A stretch of 64,000 bases of DNA, taken from the NCBI GenBank assembly GCA_015227615.1, contig JAALGZ010000024.1:558001-622000 (forward strand), written 5' to 3'. This document shows, piece by piece, positions 41,174-52,350 of the stretch; position 1 is the stretch's first letter; each line of letters opens with the position of its first letter. The position numbers and the translations under genes were made by a program. The notes under the pieces were generated by a model. The model saw nothing but the letters and a program-made list of their open reading frames with translations, ran no database searches and was not told the DNA's origin. Source of the stretch: Labyrinthula sp. Ha (taxonomy: Eukaryota > Sar > Bigyra > Labyrinthulida > Labyrinthulaceae).

Positions 41174-42969
41174 TTGTTTTTTTAAGAGTTTTAGAATAAT
41201 TCCAATAATTATGCTATTCTAAGTTGGTAATATATATTTTCCAGCACTATCAAGGTGAAAAAATTTCTTGAAAACTATTTGTAAATCCTGAAGTTATGGT
41301 CTTTTTTCTTAACATTTAACAAAGGATTATATCTTTAGAAACAGCATCTTAACAAATTGGTTTCTATACTTTCTAAGTTATTAACTAGGCAATTCAACTA
41401 ACATAATTTTCTCCTTTTTGGCTCTTTTAGTTCTATTTCTTATCTGGTTATACTTCTAGTATTTTGTTTTGTCATTCTTAATGATCGTTTTTCATAGTTT
41501 TAGACATTAAACACAGTGGTGCATTACCATAAGAAAAAATTTTGGTTAACAATAATGGGATTTAGGCATCAAGAATTGGCTTTCTTTTCAAAAACTCTTT
41601 AGAAAAAATAAAGAATAAGACATTTTCATGGTTCTGTGGAAAATCGGCAAAATTTTTGAGAATAGTCTTAGCGCGAGTGACTCGCATTTTAGAATTTCCT
41701 GAAAAAATGTAATGGCAAGAACGAAACATACAGTCTTGTAAATTACACACCTAAAAAGTTCAGAATCAGGAAAAACTTATAGAATTAGAAAAAAAGTACT
41801 TTATCCTGTTTAACTTAAATTTTAGTTAGTTGAGACCTTACATGTACAGAAGAATATGAAATGAAGAGCATACTAAACTGATAAGTTTAGTTTAAGCATT
41901 AATATGACAGTATTGTTTATAAAAATGATCTAGTTCAGAATATATTATTTATCATTTAACTACAAAAGGCACCCTACAGAGAAACCCCGTCATTGGTGAG
42001 AATAATCCAATTTGTGAAACCGTAAACAACTTTTTCTATTTCTTGACCATCGAAACGTAACTTCATCATACCAAGATCCACCTTCTTTACAAAATTTTCA
42101 GCAGCAATTTTGTTTTTCTATAAATGTGCTGCATACTGTGAATGAATGAATTTTCAGGAGACTCACTGCTAGCTTGAACTGGTTTAAGTTCATGTATTCT
42201 GAAAGCTAAACATGGAAAATGCGTTTTTACCTCCACCACTTGGACAGATTTTCGCCACTTTCATCGTACGTAAATGTTTCTTTAAATGGTTTAAAGCTCT
42301 CTTCTGGCGTATTCTCAAGTTTTCTCTCACGAATTTTCTTTAAACTTAAGCCACAAAATCATTTCGCAGTCCTGGCATTCTCTCATTAATGGTACTACTA
42401 TCAAGCCTAACTAACAATTCCAATTCTAACTAGTTCTTCTACATCTGGGGATATTCTTCCCTATATTTTTGTTTATTCGTCGAATATCTTTTCATTTCAT
42501 TGATTTAATACGAATTTATTCTATTTTGTTTCGATCAAAATCTTTAGATATAATCTCATTATAGATAAGTACTACCAACGTTAAGCCAATTTATAGATTA
42601 TTTGTTGTTTCATCTTTCTGCCATTAAAAAAATGAATATAGGTACACGAAAAAGTAGGAGAATGTTTTTCTACCATTGATTTAAAATCAGAAGATACAAG
42701 TAATATCCTTAATACGGAGATGTTATCCTTCTTAAGATCATACTAGTTTTGTCTGACAAATAAAAGATTTGTCTATTTAACTTTTCCAAGCAAAAATATC
42801 ATTTTCCCTTAAATTCGACAGAAAACACCTTTAATACAAGTTCTGTTGATGATAATAGAAACCAGGTGCCCCTTAGGTATTTAAAATAACGCTTTTACAA
42901 ATTATTTTGGGTATTGAGCACTTTGTCAGTAGTAAAAGTAAAAAAAACATGTATTCTCTCAAAGGAAAT
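41174..42969 (+). repeat. 3' flank of ROCO copy II
   Basis: This flank is collinear with 48337-50549 behind copy III. Shared blocks include AACTAGGC-A-TCAACTAACAT, GTGGTGCATTACCATA and the minus-strand hAT relic. The part nearest the stop also matches the flank of copy I. It completes the tandem unit. Confidence 0.7.
41980..42560 (-). pseudogene. hAT transposase C-terminal relic, copy 1
   Basis: On the minus strand the text reads ...FKPFKETFTYDESGENLSKWWR, then in a shifted frame FPCLAFRIHELKPVQASSES. The WW, the FPxLA and the SSE match the hAT dimerisation region, where the family has WWK, FPxLaxlAr, SSaxSER and FS. Frames are broken in several places. It is the same relic as at 49360-49930, so it was duplicated with the ROCO unit and did not insert twice. 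No terminal inverted repeats or 8-bp duplication were found. Confidence 0.55.
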
Positions 42970-45420
42970 CACAATATTATGACACAGATTTGTATAAATA
43001 AAACCAATAAAATCTTCAAGGTTTGTTTTCTTCACTAAGTTACTGAAAATTGGTCCAAGATAGGGTTAGAGTCAAGATTATTTATATTTGTCCCATTAGA
43101 AGTTCAGTTTTGGTTATTTTATAGTTGAGTTTGTAGTAAAGTTAAATTAACCGAAATAACTATTGTTTAGATTTATAGGGAAGTTCTTGGAGCTTCCTCG
43201 AATTAAACTGGGAGGAGCCCAAAATCATCAATACCTCTAGCTGACTACCATTTCTCAGGATGTTTTGTTACTTGGTATTACCCGTTCAGGAATATTTGGC
43301 ATTTAAGAGTACCCTTTTTCAGAGTTTCTGAGGTATTAGAAATAGGATACATTGTTAGGAAGTCTATACAGAATACTCCAATTCTCAAAACAACTTGTTT
43401 CTAGACTTAAATTCACCCATTTATTTGACTGGTGAGGTCTGTTTTGGCTCTAAACGAGTATTTCTTGAGGCGCTACATGGATTGAGGTTGAGAAAAACAG
43501 CATTATTACCCAAAATCAACTTTTCTTAATAAAATATTAAAACTTCCACAAAAACATAAAGAAAATTTAAAGATCTTTTTCTTTATAGTTATTGAGTACT
43601 CAATACAAAATTTGATAGGATTATAGCAAAGATGAGTGATTTTGTATTTTCAGATATACAGATTTTCAACATTTTGACTTTTCTGAGTGAAGATTAACTC
43701 AGTTAAAGTTAACTAGAAAAAATATATCCTGAGAAATAATTTGAAAAGTCAAATTTAGTAAATTCTTAGGGTTTTAAAAGAATCAGATCATCTATGGAGC
43801 TTTTTTTATGATGTTACGTTTGAATGTATGTTTTTTTGGAGATCTGTGAACTTAGTGAAAAGGACCCTTTAAATTAGCCTTTTTTAGGGCTTAAAGTGTA
43901 CATCCTTATCAAATACCCTCAAAAAATACATCTTTGGAAAGTTTTTTTTAATATAAAACACATTATGGGTGATAACATTGTATTTGAGGAAGATTTCGTG
44001 ACAAAAACTAACAAATACTATATACTTTATTTTCAGTAATCGTGTTTTTTTTATACTTTTTATTGCCTTAATTCTTTTTATATTTACGTAAACAAGTCTT
44101 AGTTTTAGTTTGGAATATGTTTTGACCCTTGTTGAAGATTTGAGGAGGTATTGTTGATTATATGGCCATTATACTGCATTTTTGAAAAAATTGTTGATAA
44201 TGTTTTCACAACCCCGTAATAACATAGACCATTAAACACTATTATTTACTACTTGGATTAAATTAAATATAATACTTAATTTTGAAAGTTTACAGAGGTA
44301 GCTTCACTTTTTTCTTCATTTTTTTCTGGTCGATATAAAATGGATGTACCTTATTTTGGTGGTATATTGCGTTCTACATGTGTTTATTCTTTTCATATCC
44401 AATATTTTCTTATATGGTTACAAATATATTTAAAAGAACTTTTCAAAAATATGTTTTGCGTTTTATAATTCGAAAAATTCATTGAGAAATGATCTTTGCA
44501 ATTATTTAGAAATTGTTCTAGAATACAGGGCGACGTGAAAAAAACAGAATAGAAAACTATGTTTCAGTCCTCAAATAAAAAGAAGAAACTAACGGTTAGA
44601 TATAAATTTAAAATAAAGTTTATAAGTTACAATAGTGCTCTACATAAAGATTAAGCGAGATATAAGAGAAGCAAAAGTATGACTTGAAATTGACCAATAT
44701 TCTAGAAATATAGAAATACGTGGTTTAACCCTAGTATTTCCCAGTAAAAGAAAATATAAAAACCTATAATATTTTAAAAGTTAATATTTAAAGTATATTA
44801 AATTTTAGTTAGTTTAAAACGAAGAAGTATTAACTGATAAAAATGGCTTTTACTCAGGAAAATCTTCCTATGCTAAATTTGACTTTGATATTTGGATATT
44901 AAAGTGCACATAACTCATGATTAACTTATTAAGAAGCTAAATTACTTTCTTTGAGTACATATGAAATTAAAAAAAAATCCAATGATGTATCATAGGCTTT
45001 CTGAAAATGAATTTGAGCAAAGATACAAGTATTTCTAAATGAAAATTATGCAAATTTCTTGTTATGGCAAAGTTAATACCTCTATTTTACTTGTTGCATT
45101 TTCTTTCAGAGAGCAGAATTAGTTCTTCAAAATTATTTAGAAAATGTATTTAAAATAATTTTCTACTATTTAGAAGCTCAATTTGAGCTTGAATTGTGAT
45201 AACTTCAAGGGTAAGGTAGTCATAAGAATATTTTTTGTTAAAATGATTTTGAACTGATGTTGATTCTATGTTGCATCTACTTCTTAGTTAGCCTTTTCTT
45301 CGATTTTATTCCTTTACAGAAAGAATATAGATATAATATATAATGTAGATATTATTTGGGACAGAATATTAAATTGTTAAAAAATTTTGGGAACAATAAA
45401 AGCTATTTTTCTTATCGTGC

Positions 45421-45528
45421 TTATCGTGATTAACGGAAATTTCCGATCCGTTAAGGATTCCTTACCGTTAATAACGATAAGAAAAATTAGGATATTTAAT
45501 TTCCGATAGTTAATGTTAATCACGATAA
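45421..45528. repeat. Dyad element upstream of ROCO copy III
   Basis: This 108-bp element has perfect 14-bp arms, TTATCGTGATTAAC (45421-45434) and GTTAATCACGATAA (45515-45528). Smaller palindromes inside include GGAAATTTCC. It ends 113 bases before the ROCO ATG at 45642. Confidence 0.88.
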
Positions 45529-45583
45529 AAGACCTTAAATAAAGCCAGTTTGTTTTTTTGAATGATTAGTTTTACACAAAAAA

Positions 45584-45598
45584 ATATTTTGGGGAATT
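45584..45598 (+). promoter_or_regulatory. Promoter-like motif, ROCO copy III
   Basis: ATATTTTGGGGAATT lies 44 bases before the ATG at 45642. It is the copy III version of the block conserved before copies I and II. Confidence 0.45.
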
Positions 45599-45641
45599 AA
45601 TTTATGTACTAAAATAACAAAAACAAAACAAAACAAATAAA

Positions 45642-48336
45642 ATGATGAAATTAATTCAACAAAAATATGAAGACAGAGATCATAAAGTACACTTTTATAT
45701 GGAATGGTATGTTAATTAATCAAATTATTCAAAGGGAACACGATAACAACAAGAATCCTATTAAACCAAACAAGTTCAAAAGGGAGATAGAAGAGTTTGT
45801 AAAAGGGTTCCAACTGAAAAAAGAAGTGTCTGTAATAGAGTATTCTATCTTCTTTTATCTTTATGTTAGGTTTAAATATTGTCCTTTTTATGCTGTCGAA
45901 TCTATATTTACAAGATTTATTCTTTGTTTTCCAGCTGTGAAAGCACTCAGGTATTTTGTTTTGTTTTCTTGGTTTTAGATTTTGGAATTGCATATTCAGT
46001 GATGAAAATTTTCAAACCTTTCAACAACTTAAAATCTTGAAACTGAAGTTTTTATTGTATCTTTTTCTAATATGTTTAATTTAGGTTTTCTGAGTGTAAT
46101 ATTCCTGAAGTGAGTTCTTTTTGCAGTTTATTGAGTTCAATCAATACAATATATATAGGGTAAAAATATTTCATATTATTATTTAGACTATTTGAAAACA
46201 AATTCAGTGCAAAATATACAAATATTATATTTAAAAGTTTATCTTTTAATAAAACAATTTTAGAAATATAGTATTTGTTTTCAAAATATTGAGTTTTTAG
46301 TATTAGACAAGATGTTCAAAATAAAGTTATTGTTTCAGCTATTAAAAACTACTTGAAAACTAATAAAAGAATAAGGATATTAGAATATAGACATACTGAA
46401 GGATCTTAAAAGATAGAAGAAAAAGATATTATTGAATTACAAGAAATAGTTCATTCACATCCTTCTAAACCTTATCTTAATGTTTATGCAAGTTGGATTG
46501 AACCTAAAAAAAAGAGTAAATGTTTAAAAAGCTTGTTCTTTCTTCTTTGCAAAGTCAATATGAAGACGAAAAATTGTTAGATGAAGTTCCAATTGTTCTT
46601 ATGGGTATTTTATTTAGTTTGGTTTTATTCTTAGATGATGGAAGAACTGGAAAAACCTCTTTATTAAGAAACTTATCTGGAAAAAATTTTAAAAAAGAAA
46701 CACAATCCATTTTAGTTTTGGAAGATTATCAAATATTTCAAGTTGACCGCAATAAGTTTATAACACTTACAAAATATGATCTTACTGTTCAAAGCTTAAA
46801 CAATGTGCTGAATATTGAATATAGTATTGTAAATGTAGTTCAATAAAAGTCAAGATATAACTTAGATTTTGAGGATGAGTTGATTACAAAAACTATAGGA
46901 GAGAAAAGTTTTGTTTAAGAATATAAATCAGAATATTTTTCAGATTTCACAACTCCAGATACTTTTTTACGTGTTTATGATTTTGGTGGACAAGAAGTTT
47001 TTTCTTCAGTTGATCATATTTTTATGATTAAAAAAGCTATTTATTTAGTTGTTTTTAATTTGACAAAGTTAAAAGAATATGATTTATTTAGACTTAAATT
47101 TTGGTGTGTAAGCATTTTGAGAAATACTCCAAAAGCACCTGTTTTATTTATTGGAACTTATTTAAATACTTTTTTGAAGAAAAACAAAATTCTTGATAAT
47201 ATTAACAACACAATTAAATCCTTTCTGTCTAAGCTTTCTGGGAAATTAACTATTGTTGAAGATAAAAGAACTATTTTCTTTCCTGTTGAAAACGCTATTG
47301 ATTCTACTAAGAGTCGAGAAAGGGCAATTAAAAACGAGTTCATGACCATAGGGAACTATGAACCAAACTTATATAACTTAAAGCTAAATGACTTATTACA
47401 TCCATATATACGGATGAAATCTGTTTATGTATTTTTTTTGGATAATTGTCGAGAAGAATCAAGTTATATGACAGTTCAAGAATTTAAACTAAAAGCTAAA
47501 AAGTGTAACTTTTCCGAAAAAGAAATTGAAGAAATGTTGGAAATTTATTCTAAAGAAGGAATAATTTCTTATTTCACGAATATAAATTTATGTGAAAGTG
47601 ATAATTTTATATTTTTTGCACCTTCTTTTTTAGCTCAAGCTTTGGGAAGTTTTATACGTGATAAAAGTTTTCATGAACTTGCTTTTAGAACAAATAAAAA
47701 TGTATTTTCAAATTATAGAAAATATATTGATTTTGGAATAATAAGAAAAGATTTATTTGATGTTTTTTTAAAAGAATATAAAAAAAAGAAAGAGAATATG
47801 TTTTAAGCTTAGCTTTAGATAGTTTAATTCTATTTGTAGATCCAAGAGAAAAAAACAGTTTTATTGTTCCTGAATTACTTCCTGAAGTAAAAGATTCAAA
47901 ACTAAAAATATCCTTGACTCCTGATTTTGTGTTGAAAACAGATAATCCTATTACAAAAGAGAAATTTGTGCAAATTGTTCTTGTTTTCCTCAAACAGAAA
48001 AGACATCAAGACTCATTTTTATGCAAGTTCTTTTCTAGAATAATTTTTTGTCCTGATGAAATAGCTGATATATTTGTGATTAAGGAAAACGAACTTGGTT
48101 TTAGATTTATTCGCAAGACAAGAAATAGTTCTTATGTATATTCAATACAGCAATTGGTTGAAGAAGGAATTGTCAATGAAAAAGAAGTTGAAGAAAAGTT
48201 TTCACTAAGAATACAATATTTAGGATGAAATTTTGACAAAATTATCGCCACTTGAAAAGCCAAAAAACCTCGCTTTCAAAGAATTCGACGGATATTTAAT
48301 CAGGTGAAAAATATTTGGACTGATATAAAAGGCTAA
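45642..48336 (+). pseudogene. ROCO (LRR-Roc-COR) copy III, degenerate
   Basis: This is the only ROCO copy not split by a mobile element, so the gene layout is clearest here. ATG at 45642; predicted introns at 45707-45734, 45951-45978, 46057-46084, 46160-46186, 46271-46300 and, less surely, 46516-46580; stop at 48334-48336. Exons give an N-terminal region (KFKREIEEFVKGFQLKKEV), LRR-like text (FQQLKILKLKFLL, then SLSFNKTILEIYI), Roc and COR. Damage: an in-frame TAA near 46408, a P-loop reading DDGRTGKTS, two stops between 46840 and 46920 in Roc, a frameshift at the A8 run 47780-47787, and another shift near 48230. Switch II DFGGQE and the COR winged-helix text are kept. It is decayed but still closely similar to copies I and II. 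Confidence 0.82.
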
Positions 48337-48717
48337 AGTTTTGTTCACAATTTCAAAATAATTCCACTAGCTGTGTTATTTTAAGTTGACAATATCTATT
48401 TTTCAGTAATATCAAGGTGAGAAAATGTATTAATCACTACTTATAAATACTAAAGTTGCAGTTTACTTTTCTTAGTCTTTCATAAAGTATTACGACTTGG
48501 GAAACAACATCTTAACAAATAAATTTCTATACTTTCTTATTTTTTAACTAGGCGACTCAACTAACATATTTTCCCCTGTTTGGCTCTATTAGTTCTATTT
48601 TTCATCTGGGTATACCTCCAATATTGTGTCTTGTCTTACTTTATAGTCGTTTTTCTTAGTTTTAGAGAGTAGACAGAGTGGTGCATTACCATAGAGATAG
48701 TTGTTGATTAAGAGGGA

Positions 48718-48910
48718 TGTAGTCGTTATTCTCCAGTGTAGAATAACTTCCTTATGACCAGTAATTCTATATTACTCTTTATTTATAAGTTTTTTATATA
48801 TCTTTTGTCTATACTCTGGATTGATCGTATTAACGCTTAATATATGTCAGTGATTACGAATTATGTCAATGCGCAGAAGTGGTGTTTTTACATAACGTAG
48901 TATTATTAGT
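48718..48910. repeat. LTR-like repeat, copy B
   Basis: This is the counterpart of 30365-30556. It begins TGTAGTCGTTATTCTC and runs to ACGTAGTATTATTAGT. The 3' flank of copy II lacks it at the matching place, which supports insertion after the unit was duplicated. The right end and target duplication could not be fixed. Confidence 0.5.
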
Positions 48911-49359
48911 CCACATAGCACAACTAGATGGAAATTGAGAATAGAAAAATAACTTTTTTGAGAGGTCCCAAGGGACTAGGAATTGCCGAGACCTCTAAGA
49001 AATCATATTATATTCGATAAGGGACTTGAAGTTAATCTTAGCGCTGAAAATTCTCGTGTTTTTCCTTACAAACTTTTCCAAAAAAAAATCGTGGGAAGAA
49101 ACAACAATTCCTGTAAGAAAACACTTCTAGAGATGCTAAATACGAGGAGAAACTTCTACAATTAAAAAAAAGTTTTTTTCTCTATTTTAGCTTATACTTT
49201 AGTTAGTAAAGACCTTGTTTTAGCAGAAACTGTGAAATTAAGTGTTTAGCGAAGTGTTAAGTTCATATGAAGCACTAATGTGACAAAATTGCTTAGAAGA
49301 AAAATCTAACTTAAAATATATTATTTAGCTCTTAAATAGAAAAAGAGCACTATATAGAA

Positions 49360-49930
49360 ATTCCATCATTGGAAAGAATAACCTAATTTGTAAACTGCAA
49401 ATCAACTTTTTTCAATTTATACCAAAACCTAACATCCAAACCCCAAAATACACATTCTTCGCGAGGTTTTCTTCCGTCATTTTGGTTTTTTCATGAAGAT
49501 GCTAACCACTGTAACTAAAATAAGGTTCAGAAGATGCACTGATAGCTTGGTCTGATGAAACTTCGCGTGCTTTGGATGCTAAGCCTGGAAACTGCTTTTC
49601 ATTTGACCTCCACCACTTAGGCTAATCTTCTCCACTTTGATACTAAATAAACATTTCTTCAAATGTTTTCAACCTCTCATCTGACATATTTTCAACTTTC
49701 TTCTTTTGAGGTTTTCTATATAATGAAGTCAACAGATGACTGCGTGATTCGGACCTATTATCAACAACATTACTACTATTAATCTTACCAAACGGTTCCG
49801 CTCTTAACTAGTTTCTCTAACTTGGAGGTATTCTTCTCTCTTATCTTTTATTTGTCGTGTTCCTTTTCATTTCACATGTTCAATCTAAATTTATCCTATT
49901 CTTGGTATGCTCAAAATATTTATGCAAAAC
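49360..49930 (-). pseudogene. hAT transposase C-terminal relic, copy 2
   Basis: The minus strand reads KWWRSNEKQFPGLASKAREV followed by SSDQAISASSEPYFSYSG and a stop. This is the hAT dimerisation signature (WW, FPxLA, SxxSSxxxxFSxxG) with the conserved spacing. Upstream text VENMSDERLKTFEEMF matches the copy 1 relic. Several stops and shifts are present. hAT transposases are plain DNA transposon enzymes; this one is long dead. Confidence 0.62.
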
Positions 49931-50549
49931 CACCCATACAGGTAAATATTAGTAACCTAAATTTTATTTATTGGTTTTTTTTAGAGTAGCTTTCGCTTCC
50001 TATGCCAGGAAGTAACAGAAATATGGTGCTATCAAAAAGTAGGAAAATTCTCAAATGAGTCCAACTTTAAGTTGAATAAAATAAGTAAAACTACCAATAT
50101 TTTCTCTTTAAAACGATATTAACCAGGTTTTCTGAATAATAGTTTGAAATATTTAACTTTTACAAGCAGAAAAATAGAAAAATGAATTTAGCTATCTTTG
50201 AATACAATATAGTAAAAAACATGTTAAGAGTTGAATAAAATAAATAGTACCATTAGAAACAAAGCTTTATTATATTTAAGATGATACAAGTAACGTCTGG
50301 TGAATCAAAATCCTAATTTAATTAACTTGTGTATATAATAGTATCACTTTTCCGACAAAACACCCCAAAATAATAACTCTAATATGAGTTTTCTTAAGTC
50401 AGAATATAGATAGTCTTTATATATATATGGTAATATATATCTACCAAAAAATAGGTTTTGATCAGTTTAGTATGTATGTAAGTTAGGAAAAACCTGGATT
50501 CTTATATAGGAACTTGAATTATAATGGCATATATATTTCTATAAATAAA

Positions 50550-52350
50550 AGTAATAAGACTTCAACGATTATCTGTCCCTGTTTTAGAACGCTCCCGACT
50601 AATTTTATATTAGACCAATGTCATATTTCATGTTACTTGATCAGATAGAAGTTCAGTTTCATCTATTCTTAAGCTAAGCTCAAGACCAAGTTAAGTTAGA
50701 CCAAATAACTATTTCTGAGATTAATAGAGAAGCTTGTCGAAATTTCTTCCAATAAAACTAAAAGGAACCCTAAATCACATATACCTATAGTTTGAAATTA
50801 GTCTTCAGAGTGATCCATTATATTGTTTTAACCACTTAAAAATATTAGACATTAAAGATCACCCATTTTAAGAGTTACCGTGATCTTTCAAATAGGGTAT
50901 ATTCAAGGGAAATATATATACACAATTACTTTATTCTCAACTAAATTTTTTTACATCTAAATCCACTTTTTTTACTTGCGAGGTAAGTAAAGACTATGAC
51001 CTAGTATTGCTGGAGATGTTACTCGGATTAAAGTTAAGAAAACAATATTTGATCACAATATCCACATTTCTTCGAAAACATATTAAAAGGTAATTTAAAA
51101 AATATTTTAAAAGTTAAAGGTCTTTGTTCAATTCTTGAGGGCTCCAAAGTAGAGAAACTTAAAGGGTCATAGCAAACCTGGAAGATCTCGTATTTTCACA
51201 TATACATATTCTTAGTATTAAGCTTTTCTGAGTAAAATTTACCTGAATTATGGAATTAACTAGAGTATAACGGTTTTGCAAAATATTCCTAAAATTCAGT
51301 TCTTAGTAAATTCACAATTTCCAAAATAGCTAAGATTATCTATAGAACTATTTTTTATGATGCTATGTTGGAATGTATGTTTTTTAAAGATCACTAAATT
51401 TTATGTGAACAGCCGTAAAGTTAACTTTTTGGGTATTAAGGTATAGATCCATGTCAATTACATGAAAAGAGTAGGTGGTTAAATTTTTTGTTAGTTTATA
51501 ATAATTAGTTGGTGACAATATTATATTCGAGGAAAATTTTGAAACAAGAAGTAACAAATACTCCATGTGTTATTCTTGATAGCCATGTTTTTTTCTGATT
51601 TATATTATTTTAATTTAATCAATTTAACAACAGACGGCGATAAATTTGATTTGTAAAATATTTAAAGCTTTGCAGAAGACTTGAAATTGTATTTTAGATT
51701 ATATGACCATTATACGAATCTTGAAAGAAATCTCAGGCACATTTGTGAACGCCAAGTTATAGCTAAAAAGAAATATTATCATAAGCCATTGAACCAATGC
51801 AAGAGATATAAACAATAGCTTATAGTCATGACGTAGCTCATTCCCTCAATGATATCCAGTTGATATGGAACATAAGCATCAGGTTTTTATGATATTTGGC
51901 AATATAAACAAAAAAGTTTTCAATCCTGTATTATATTCTACAGATTACAAGATGTTTAAAATAATTTTTGATTTTATATAACTTATAATACGTTATGGGA
52001 ATAGTATTTTATAACTGGTTGATATTTAACTAGAAAAATACAGGGTGAGTTCAAAAGAATAGAGCAGTGAATTATCTTAAACTTCTCAAAGCTAAAAGGA
52101 ATAAAATATATGTTTAATATATATTCTGAGAATAATCTCATATATGATAATATAATCATGAAAAAAGTAATTGAGAAACGCAGAAAATTGATTCATTACT
52201 TGAAATGGGCATGTATTTTGGAAGTATGAAGGTTGTAAATTTAACTATAGATAAGACTAAATGTAACGAGAGTAAGAACAATGATTTGTTGAACAAATTA
52301 ATGGTATTAATTAATGCCTTTGTATAGTACAAAAATGAAGGGTATTTGCT
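50550..52350 (+). repeat. Fourth, more diverged copy of the ROCO upstream module
   Basis: This stretch is collinear with 43050-44800 but more changed. Examples are AATAGGGTATATTCAAGGGAA (50888) against AATAGGATACATTGTTAGGAA (43338), and the TTTTCTGAGTAAAATTTACCTGAATTA block at 51225. Similarity fades near 52350, before any dyad or ROCO exon, so this unit is truncated or too eroded to follow. Confidence 0.6.

Larger units (their letters stand above)
42970..45641 (+). repeat. Upstream module of ROCO copy III
   Basis: This non-coding module is collinear with 31500-34163 and 50550-52350. After subtracting copia element 2, the spacing from module II to module III is about 7.07 kb. It ends with the dyad, the promoter-like motif and the copy III start codon. 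Confidence 0.8.
48337..50549 (+). repeat. 3' flank of ROCO copy III
   Basis: This flank is collinear with 41174-42969, plus an LTR-like insertion at about 48718-48910. It carries the second hAT relic. I see no intact gene. Confidence 0.65.
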
